A stretch of 64,000 nt of DNA, from positions 124,001-188,000 of the forward strand of contig JAWLBB010000004.1 of NCBI GenBank assembly GCA_041395105.1. The letters are read 5' to 3'. Numbering within the stretch: the stretch's first letter is position 1; the number at the start of each line of letters is the position of its first letter. Below are positions 41,319 to 51,491 of the stretch, piece after piece. This DNA comes from Opitutaceae bacterium (GTDB taxonomy: Bacteria; Verrucomicrobiota; Verrucomicrobiia; Opitutales; Opitutaceae). The translations under genes were made by a program, and so were the position numbers. Under the pieces are notes generated by a model that saw nothing but the letters and a program-made list of their open reading frames with translations, made no database searches and had not been told where the DNA came from.

Positions 41319-44312
41319 TCAGTCGAGCTTCTCGCTTTCGATGCCCGACTCGTCGGCCAGGGGAATCATCCAATCGTCCTCGAGGTTTTCGGGAGGCAGG
41401 GTGTCTGCTTCCGGCTGCTTGCGTCGTCTTTCCGCCCAACACCGTTCGAGGGCCGCCCGAAGTTCCGGAGCCCGCAGAGGTTTGGAGAGGTAGTCGTTCA
41501 TCCCGGCCTGGATGCAGCGATCGCGATCGCCCTGCATGGCATCGGCGGTCAGGGCGATGATATAGGACGGTTGGGTGGGATCACCCGCCTCGGACCGATT
41601 CTTCTCCCGTTCCCGAATCCTTCGTGTCGCTTCGCACCCGTCCACCTCCGGCATCTGAATGTCCATCAGGATGACGTCATAGGGTCGGGCGCCGGCGGCC
41701 TCGGTGGCGACACGGCCGTCGGGCGCGATATCCGGCTGGTAGCCCATGCGGGAGAGAACCAGACGGATCAGCTGCTGGTTCACCCGATTGTCCTCGGCGA
41801 TGAGGATACTCAGCGGGTGGTCGACGGCGAAATCGCGATCGGAGGCCGGCTTGATCTCAGGTGTCTTTTCCTGAGTGGTGCTGCCGGTTTCTGTGGGGAC
41901 GGGATCAAGGGGAATCGAGAAGCTGAAGGTGGAACCGGTGCCGGCATCGCTGTGCACGCTGATTTCCCCGTGCATCAGTTCCACGAGGCGACGGCAGATG
42001 GCGAGGCCCAGTCCGGTGCCACCGTAGCGGCGGGTGGTGGACGAATCGGCCTGGCTGAACGGTTTGAAGAGCTTGGACAGCTTGTCTTCCGGTATTCCGA
42101 TACCGGTATCAACGACCTTGAACCGTATCGGGACGGAACCGTCCTGGCAGGAATTCCCGGAGTCCCGGCTCACCTTGACGGTGACGGAGCCCTCCTTGGT
42201 GAACTTGACGGCATTGCCGACCAGGTTGACCAGGATCTGACGGAGCCGGTGGTAATCGGCAAAGACGAATTCGGGTAAGTCGGGACCGACCTCGGTTTTC
42301 AGCTTCAGCGAACGCGAGGCAGCGGTCTGTTTGTTCAGGTAGATCACGTCGTCGACACATTTCGCCAGGCTGACGGGGTTGGATTCCAGTTCGACCTGTC
42401 CTGCCTCGATCTTGGAGAAATCGAGGATATCGTTGATCAGGGTGAGCAGGGAGTCCCCGCACTGGTGAATCGTTCCGACATACTCCCGCTGGCTGCTGTC
42501 GAGGTTGGTTTCGAGAAGGAGATTGGTGAAGCCGATGACGCCGTTCATCGGGGTCCGGATCTCATGGCTCATGACGGCGAGGAATTCACTCTTGGCCCGG
42601 TCGGCCGCCTCGGCTGCATCCTTGGCTCGGATGATCTCATTGGTGGCCTGCTTGGCCCGGGAGATGTCGGAAAGCGTAAGGGTGACCCCGTCGTCGAGCT
42701 GGGTGGCGGTCAGGCGGATCCATTGTGGGTCGCCTTCGGCAGGTTTCTGGTACTCGACCGTGTAGGGTGTGCCGTTCTCGACCACCTTGATGAGGTGTGG
42801 AAGCAGGCTTTCCTTGACGGCGCTGCAGAGCAGGGAAGTGATCGGCGTGCCGGGTTCGAGCGGACAGCCGGACTGGACCATCGTCCGGGATGCCGGGTTG
42901 GCGAGGACCAGCTCGAAATCGGCAATTCTGCCGTCTTCTGAACGCAGGCTCCTGAAGGCAAGAATGCCATCAACCGACGCCGCGAGGACACCATCCAGAA
43001 GGTTGCGGCTCTCCGTGAGGCGATTCTCGGTCTCGAGCCGGACGAGAACGGTGCCGAGGGCATCGACGGTGTTGGAAAAGATGGCCCGCTCCTCGGGTGT
43101 CCAGGTGCGCTCCTCGTTGCACTGATCAAAGCCGATGAACCCCCAGCAGGTCTGGTTGACCATGATCGGCGTCAGCAGGACCGTGGCGATCTGCTGGGCA
43201 CTGAGAATGCGCTGGGCCGCTTCAGGGAGGTCCCTGGTGTGCGCGGCGATGTCCCGGCCGGCGTCGAACTCGGTGATCCATCCGGCCATGCCGTTGGCTT
43301 CGAGATCAATGTCCACCGTCGTCGGGTTGTTGAGTTCGGTGGAGACTCCTTCGCGACACCATTCAAAGAGCTGGGTGGCGGCCGGTCGGCCGCTCACCGG
43401 GTGGGGGTGCCGGCGGAAGATATAGGCGCGGTCGACTTCGTAACTGGTGCCGATCATCCGGAGGACCTCAGGGATGGCGCTGTCGAATTCCTTGGCTTCG
43501 ATCAGCTTGCGGTTGACCTCGGCCGCCTCGCGGATCAGGTCGATATTTTCCTTAAGTTCTGCAATCAGTTCATCGTTGCGGGTCTCCGCGAAAGTGCGGC
43601 GTTCATCAGCCTGCCGGGCGCGATGCCGGACGTAGCCGACGAGAAATCCGACAAGGGCGGCGATGAGGGCGGAGATGGCTCCCGACCCGATCGCGGCAAT
43701 CTCAATCCCACGCATCCTGGCCTGGAAATCGGAGACCTCCAGATCGACTCCAACGACGCCAACGAGGTTGTTCGCCCGGTCACGGATCGGGGCAAAGCCG
43801 CTCAGAAAGGTTCCGTAGGAGTCGGAATAGAGCGTATCTGTGGTCTCAACCCGCCCTTGGGTGAGGGCCCTGATCATGAAGGGATCGGCGTCGTCGTAGG
43901 CTTCCATCAGCTCGGAGGCCTCCATCTCGCGGTCAAAACCGAGAGCCTGCTGATCCATGGCGGTATCGAGCACAAACCGGGGCGAACCGTTCTTCAGGAT
44001 CACCGTATAGACATAGAAGAGTTCGGGGACGGTCCGGTGAAAGGCGACCAGGGGGGCGAGCGCCTCCTTGTATTCGGGGCTGTTCTGCTGCTCCGGGCGC
44101 CGCAGTTCCTTCATTTTGTCTCCGTCAATCGTCGACGCCGCAACCCGTGCCATCCGGGCGAGGTCGTTGCGAACCGCGGTCAGTTGGGCGTCGTGGGCGC
44201 GGAGAGTCAGCCACCCGATGGCCGCGGCAGCGGCAATGAAGACGAATGCGGATACCGCAAAGGCATCGCGTATTGGGTGAACCGTGGCTTTGGGTGATCG
44301 CGGTCTGGACAT
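41319..44312 (-). CDS. Hybrid sensor histidine kinase with receiver domain
   Basis: 997 residues. Layout: membrane helix about 16-37; periplasmic dCache-like sensor (38-202, with AFHRTVPELFYVYTVILKNG and GFAPIRDRANNLVGVVGVDL); second helix about 204-228; coiled region; GAF domain about 265-425; PAS-like domain about 435-550; HisKA with SHEIRTPMNGVIGF and the phospho-acceptor His583; HATPase (LVNLVGNAVKFTKEG, DTGIGIPEDKLSKLF, GGTGLGLAICRRL); and a C-terminal receiver (ILIAEDNRVN, VILMDIQMPEVDG with the Asp to be phosphorylated, and ALTADAMQGDRDRC). No DNA-binding output; phosphate must pass on to an unlinked Hpt or regulator. It lies just upstream of the iron-type permease gene. Confidence 0.95.
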   Translation of the reverse strand: MSRPRSPKATVHPIRDAFAVSAFVFIAAAAAIGWLTLRAHDAQLTAVRNDLARMARVAASTIDGDKMKELRRPEQQNSPEYKEALAPLVAFHRTVPELFYVYTVILKNGSPRFVLDTAMDQQALGFDREMEASELMEAYDDADPFMIRALTQGRVETTDTLYSDSYGTFLSGFAPIRDRANNLVGVVGVDLEVSDFQARMRGIEIAAIGSGAISALIAALVGFLVGYVRHRARQADERRTFAETRNDELIAELKENIDLIREAAEVNRKLIEAKEFDSAIPEVLRMIGTSYEVDRAYIFRRHPHPVSGRPAATQLFEWCREGVSTELNNPTTVDIDLEANGMAGWITEFDAGRDIAAHTRDLPEAAQRILSAQQIATVLLTPIMVNQTCWGFIGFDQCNEERTWTPEERAIFSNTVDALGTVLVRLETENRLTESRNLLDGVLAASVDGILAFRSLRSEDGRIADFELVLANPASRTMVQSGCPLEPGTPITSLLCSAVKESLLPHLIKVVENGTPYTVEYQKPAEGDPQWIRLTATQLDDGVTLTLSDISRAKQATNEIIRAKDAAEAADRAKSEFLAVMSHEIRTPMNGVIGFTNLLLETNLDSSQREYVGTIHQCGDSLLTLINDILDFSKIEAGQVELESNPVSLAKCVDDVIYLNKQTAASRSLKLKTEVGPDLPEFVFADYHRLRQILVNLVGNAVKFTKEGSVTVKVSRDSGNSCQDGSVPIRFKVVDTGIGIPEDKLSKLFKPFSQADSSTTRRYGGTGLGLAICRRLVELMHGEISVHSDAGTGSTFSFSIPLDPVPTETGSTTQEKTPEIKPASDRDFAVDHPLSILIAEDNRVNQQLIRLVLSRMGYQPDIAPDGRVATEAAGARPYDVILMDIQMPEVDGCEATRRIREREKNRSEAGDPTQPSYIIALTADAMQGDRDRCIQAGMNDYLSKPLRAPELRAALERCWAERRRKQPEADTLPPENLEDDWMIPLADESGIESEKLD

Positions 44313-44623
44313 GGTTGAAATGGGTCGGGCGACCCGATTCGGATGAGGTCGCAGGCCGCCTTTCTGTTCAACGGATCGACGGCTTCCGGATTAAGGGAGC
44401 ATTGGATAATTCCGTGGTGTTGCCGGGAGGAATTCTTCAGAATCACCAACCTGCCTGACCATAGTCCGTCGCCGCCCTTCTGGCGCCGCCCACGTGCTGA
44501 CCCTCTTGACACCGCCAAACCCGGTTCTCTTTGCGACGTGAATCCCTGCAGTCGGGACGCAGTCGGGGTCGACTTCAGGAACCCGAACACATGGGGTCCG
44601 GACCTCTTTCGTCTTGAGAAGAC
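44313..44623. other. 311-bp stretch upstream of the histidine kinase
   Basis: Lies between the kinase start and the end of the tRNA gene, both on the minus strand. It should contain the kinase promoter. There is a small hairpin (gtcttgagaagac, 44611-44623) right after the tRNA. I see no gene; the frames here have no family pattern. Confidence 0.6.
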
Positions 44624-44699
44624 TGGAGCCGGGAATCGGACTCGAACCGACGACCCATGCTTTACGAAAGCATTGCTCTACCAACTGAGCTATCCCGGC
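44624..44699 (-). tRNA. tRNA-Thr (anticodon CGU)
   Basis: A full cloverleaf of 76 bases including encoded CCA. Acceptor stem GCCGGGA/TCCCGGC is perfect; D-stem GCTC/GAGC; anticodon stem ATGCT/AGCAT with loop TTCGTAA (CGT = reads ACG, threonine); T-stem GTCGG/CCGAT with one G-T pair and loop TTCGAGT. It decodes ACG. No other tRNA is near. Confidence 0.97.
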
Positions 44700-44793
44700 G
44701 ACAGAAAGACGGTATTTGCGGCAAGGGACGGGCGGGTGGCAAGTGCAAATCCTGCCTGCCCGGGGACCGGAGTCCTTCAGGATGGTCGCTGGC

Positions 44794-45318
44794 TCAGCTG
44801 TTCGATCGGGAGGAGTTGTAGTCCTGGGCCGGTGCAGCCTTTGGAGCGGGGGCGCTCTTGGTGGCAGGAGCGGCGGCTGGCAATTGCGCGGACGGAATGT
44901 GTTGTCCCTCCTGGACGGCCGTGATTGAGGTGCAGGTCAGGGTGATTGTCTCGATCGTGCCCTCGCGGGTGACCGACGCGATCCGGGCGCCTTCGATCTG
45001 GTAAAGCTTCCCGTTGGACGAGATGGAAACTGAGGATCCGAACGACGCACCTGTTGCCAGCTTGGGTGTGGATTTGTCGATCTCGTGGGTGATCGTGATT
45101 GGTTTGTGCTGGCGCTTTCCCGTGGCCATGCCGGAGGAATGATCGCGGGTCGAATCTTCACTCAGACCGGAGACTGAAAGAACTTCGATCCAATCCTTGT
45201 GAGCGGAATCGGTGGACTCACCCTTGATATCCCCCAGTTTCAGGTAGCCGCCGCCGAAGGAGACGGACAGGAGGCTGGTCGCGAGAAGGGTGGCGAGGAC
45301 GTATTTCGGTGATTTCAT
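44794..45318 (-). CDS. Exported Hcp-like protein (type VI tube-protein family)
   Basis: 174 residues from ATG 45318. An N-terminal signal-like segment (YVLATLLATSLLSVSFG, 5-21) precedes an Hcp domain: GGYLKLGDIKGESTD, HKDWIEVLSVSG, and KPITITHEIDKSTPKLA, with later beta-strands SVSISSNG, LYQIEGARIASVT and ETITLTCTSI. In type VI systems Hcp is a cytoplasmic tube subunit without a signal peptide. Here there is a signal, a proline/alanine-rich tail (PAAAPATKSAPAPKAAPA), and no other type VI gene, so a tube role is unlikely. It is probably an exported protein with an Hcp fold, of unknown role. Confidence 0.8.
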   Translation of the reverse strand: MKSPKYVLATLLATSLLSVSFGGGYLKLGDIKGESTDSAHKDWIEVLSVSGLSEDSTRDHSSGMATGKRQHKPITITHEIDKSTPKLATGASFGSSVSISSNGKLYQIEGARIASVTREGTIETITLTCTSITAVQEGQHIPSAQLPAAAPATKSAPAPKAAPAQDYNSSRSNS

Positions 45319-45461
45319 GCGTTCTGGGGGTTGGGTAGGCAAACAGGAGCCGGATGGGAGTCATTCGGCCAGTGACGCAGTTATCGTCAGTTCCGGGAGA
45401 TTCTTGACCAGGCCATTCTCGGTCGACCCGGAGGTCGCGTTATCCCGAACCCTTCCTTCCG

Positions 45462-46139
45462 CTAATTGTCGGCGATCTGGTTCTCGTCGAGTCCGCCCTG
45501 GAGTTTGCGGCTGAGATGGAGAAGGGCGAGGTCCGCCCGCATCTGCTTGATGATGATGAGGAGTCGGTCCTTGGTGCTGGGATTTTCCAGCAGGGCCTGC
45601 TTCAGGCTGTCGTCGTCGCAGAGGGTGTAGGCGGCGAGATCCGAGATCGCATCAGGGTCGTCAATATGACCCAACATCTGGAGGATTTCATCCGGAACCC
45701 GGGCGCCGAGACGAATCTTGGATTTGACCAATTGGATCAACTCACGACGGAGCGAGGCCAGGGTCTCGGCTTTGGCTCCCGAGACGGTCCTCAACGGGCG
45801 AACTCGGATGACCCGGTAGGGCGATTCCTGGACGACCTCGTCGATCTGGATCCTGGCAAACCCCTGAAGGAGCAGGTTCGAGGTGCCGTCCTCGTTGGTC
45901 TGGCACATCCGGATGAGTCCGGCGGTGGCCACTCCGCAGGAGGGTTCGAACGCATCCGGGTGAAGGGCCGCCTTGCGGTCGAGTGCGGCCACCGCAAAGA
46001 TGCGCTCGGCCGTGAGGATGGTTTCGAGCATGCGTCGGTATCGCTGCTCGTAGATGTGCAGGGGGAGCAGGGTGTGCGGGAAGAGGACCGTTCCCGGCAG
46101 GGTCATGACAGGGATCTCTTTGGGTAGACCGATTTTCAT
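45462..46139 (-). CDS. Lon N-terminal (substrate-binding) domain protein
   Basis: 225 residues from ATG 46139; the longer frame adds 64 residues without homology. It matches the Lon protease N-terminal domain alone: IPVMTLPGTVLFPHTLLPLHIYEQRYRRML (split here: IPVMTLPGTVLFPHTL, then LPLHIYEQRYRRML), LDRKAALHPDAFEPS, VATAGLIRMC, NLLLQGFARIQI, and VIRVRPLRT. There is no ATPase or protease domain. Stand-alone LonN proteins are common; function is unknown, perhaps as an adaptor for protein quality control. It is 412 bases from dnaK, divergent. Confidence 0.9.
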   Translation of the reverse strand: MKIGLPKEIPVMTLPGTVLFPHTLLPLHIYEQRYRRMLETILTAERIFAVAALDRKAALHPDAFEPSCGVATAGLIRMCQTNEDGTSNLLLQGFARIQIDEVVQESPYRVIRVRPLRTVSGAKAETLASLRRELIQLVKSKIRLGARVPDEILQMLGHIDDPDAISDLAAYTLCDDDSLKQALLENPSTKDRLLIIIKQMRADLALLHLSRKLQGGLDENQIADN

Positions 46140-46551
46140 GCAGTATGAACCAGGAACATACCGCGCCGATCCGGCAGTGCAATGGCGGTCTGCACTTAGC
46201 CGGGACCAGGCAATTGATCCGACCGATCTGTGGCTGACGGTTGAGCTGATCGGAACTGCGGTATTCGCTCCAGATACCTTCGGGCATTTCTCGGCATTCC
46301 TGAGCCTGCTGTATGGCAGCATCCGGTCCATCCCTCAACGGCCAATCGCAGGGTCCCGGCTTCGGCAAGAAAGTGGCGGGACAGGGTGCCCCACTCGTTG
46401 CCGTGGATGACGCGCAGGTGAGACATCCCGTCCCATGCGGATGGCGGAGTCGTTTCCCACAGTTGCCGGATGACTAATTTAAACGATTGAAGGATAATTG
46501 GTTAGCATTGCAGCGAAATGGGTGGCACGCCGACTGCAATGAGAATGGTAT
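46140..46551. other. 412-bp divergent intergenic region upstream of dnaK
   Basis: The region between the LonN gene and dnaK, with starts pointing away from each other. It must hold both promoters. A gataat hexamer (46493-46498) could be a -10 box and a sigma-54-like element is at 46523-46538 (listed separately). No CIRCE element (TTAGCACTC inverted repeat) is present. A minus-strand frame at 46196-46426 begins MSHLRVIHGNEW but has no family pattern. Confidence 0.55.
46523..46538 (+). promoter_or_regulatory. Sigma-54-like -24/-12 element before dnaK
   Basis: tggcacgccgactgca has the GG and GC pairs exactly 10 bases apart and a TGGCAC start, close to the TGGCACG-N4-TTGCA consensus. A transcript would start about 3 bases before the dnaK ATG (46552), which leaves almost no leader. 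So the match may be chance or imply a near-leaderless mRNA. Confidence 0.25.
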
Positions 46552-48498
<1,947 letters not shown>

Positions 48499-48504
48499 AA
48501 TTTC

Positions 48505-48520
48505 GAATACGAGCGTATTC
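48505..48520. promoter_or_regulatory. Perfect palindrome between dnaK and groES
   Basis: gaatacgagcgtattc: 7-bp arms with a 2-base centre, starting 7 bases after the dnaK stop. It could be an operator for groES-groEL or part of an attenuator. It does not match the HrcA CIRCE sequence. Confidence 0.4.
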
Positions 48521-48551
48521 AGTATCTAACCAAACCCACTGAACAACATAA

Positions 48552-48848
48552 ATGAGTGCAAAAATAAAACCAATCGGGGACCGGGTCCTCGTGAAGTATA
48601 TCGAAGATGAGGCCGAGCAGTCCCGCGGCGGAATCATCATCCCTGATTCGGCCAAGGAGAAGCCCCAACAGGCTGAAGTGATCGCCCTTGGGACCGGCAA
48701 GAAGGACGACAAAGGCAAGGTCCAGGCCTTTGAGGTCAAGGTCGGTGACAAGGTTCTGATCAGCAAGTACGGCGGAACCGAGGTGAAGCTGGACGAAGAG
48801 AAGTACATGCTTGTCCGCGAGGACGACATTCTCGGCGTCATCGCCTGA
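48552..48848 (+). CDS. groES: Co-chaperonin GroES
   Basis: 98 residues. It caps the GroEL chamber. The family pattern is clear: IKPIGDRVLVKYIEDEAEQSRGGIIIPDSAKEKPQQAEVIALG (in pieces IKPIGDRVLVKY, GGIIIPDSAKEKPQQAEVI) and the end SKYGGTEVKLDEEKYMLVRE. The mobile loop GGIIIPDSA is present. The leader has no Shine-Dalgarno sequence (cactgaacaacataa before ATG). 41 bases precede groEL. Confidence 0.98.
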   Translation: MSAKIKPIGDRVLVKYIEDEAEQSRGGIIIPDSAKEKPQQAEVIALGTGKKDDKGKVQAFEVKVGDKVLISKYGGTEVKLDEEKYMLVREDDILGVIA

Positions 48849-48889
48849 CGTTTCCTTATCCATCCAATCCTCAATCATTCATTTCTATT

Positions 48890-50533
<1,644 letters not shown>

Positions 50534-50567
50534 GTCTGCCGACAGTCCGGAGAATACATTCCAATGC

Positions 50568-50600
50568 AAAGGGGCGTCCGAGGGGACGCCCCTTTTTTTT
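50568..50600 (+). terminator. Rho-independent terminator after groEL
   Basis: ggggcgtcc (50571-50579) pairs exactly with ggacgcccc (50584-50592) around a 4-base loop, followed by eight T. An aaa run upstream pairs with the first Ts. It ends the groES-groEL transcript. Confidence 0.95.
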
Positions 50601-50698
50601 GCCACTGCGATCGGGGCGGTTCGCCTTCATCGGATTGTCACCTGCCGTGAAGAAAGTGCTTTCGACAGGGACGGTCGGACCTTCGACGCTTCCTGGCG

Positions 50699-51478
50699 AT
50701 GGAACTCATCTTCATGGGAACGGGGACGTCGCAGGGCGTCCCGATGATTGCTTGCGATTGCGCGATCTGCCGGTCGTCGGATCCCCGGAACCGGCGGTCG
50801 CGGACGAGCGTGCACGTGGTCATGGGCGGTCTGCACATACAGGTGGACGCCGCTCCGGAGTTCCGGGAGCAGTGCCTTCGCAATTCGATTCCTGAGGTCG
50901 ATGTCTTTGTCCTGACTCATGGACACGCCGATCATATTCTCGGGATGGATGATCTTCGCCGCTTCTGCGACCGTCGCAGCGGCGAAGGTATTCCCGTCTA
51001 CGGCACATCAGAGGCTCTCGCCCGCGTGCGGTCGATCTATCCCTATGCCATCGGCGCCAGGCCGGCCTACCGCGGCTATCCGGCCTTTGTCCTCCACGAG
51101 ATGCCTCCGGTTCTCGATCTGGGTGTCGGCACGATCACCAGCGTTCTCTTGCCACACGGCCGGGTGGAAGTTCTCGGCCTGATCTTCGAGGAGCGAGGTT
51201 CGGGTTCCTGTCTGGCCTATTACACGGACTGCAAGGAGGTCGGACCGGAAGCGCGGAGACTGGCCCGGGGGGCAGGGGTGGTTGTCCTCGACGGTCTGCG
51301 TCAGGAGCCCCATCCCACCCATATGTCCATCGACGAGGCCTCCGAGGTGGCGGACGCGATCGGGGCACCGCTGAATTTCCTCACCCACTTGACCCATACC
51401 GTGGATCATGAAACGGTCGAGGCGGGGCTCCCGGACACGGTGCGTCTGGCCTTTGACGGCCTCCGCCTGATGGTCTGA
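50699..51478 (+). CDS. PhnP-like metallo-beta-lactamase-fold phosphodiesterase
   Basis: 259 residues. MELIFMGTGTSQGVPMIACDC at the start (a GTGTSxGVP pattern with cysteines C19/C21/C24) and the metal site THGHADH (73-79) are the marks of the PhnP/RNase Z-like group. Later DCKEV and HLTHTVDHETVE carry further ligands (Asp, His). It may hydrolyse cyclic phosphodiesters. There are no phn genes near. It starts 165 bases after groEL, past the terminator, so it has its own promoter; the next gene begins 13 bases after its stop. Confidence 0.87.
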   Translation: MELIFMGTGTSQGVPMIACDCAICRSSDPRNRRSRTSVHVVMGGLHIQVDAAPEFREQCLRNSIPEVDVFVLTHGHADHILGMDDLRRFCDRRSGEGIPVYGTSEALARVRSIYPYAIGARPAYRGYPAFVLHEMPPVLDLGVGTITSVLLPHGRVEVLGLIFEERGSGSCLAYYTDCKEVGPEARRLARGAGVVVLDGLRQEPHPTHMSIDEASEVADAIGAPLNFLTHLTHTVDHETVEAGLPDTVRLAFDGLRLMV

Positions 51479-51491
51479 GCCCTCTTCTGCT

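Noticed and set aside
44794..45318. Type VI secretion system locus
   Set aside because: A single Hcp-like gene with a signal peptide and no TssB, TssC, VgrG, ClpV or baseplate genes.
45742..46426. Minus-strand frames near 45742-46368 and 46196-46426
   Set aside because: The first is a shadow of the LonN gene in another frame; the second has no family pattern and no ribosome binding site.
46501..46551. CIRCE (HrcA) element before dnaK because of 'ttagca'
   Set aside because: Only the first six bases resemble TTAGCACTC and there is no matching inverted arm.
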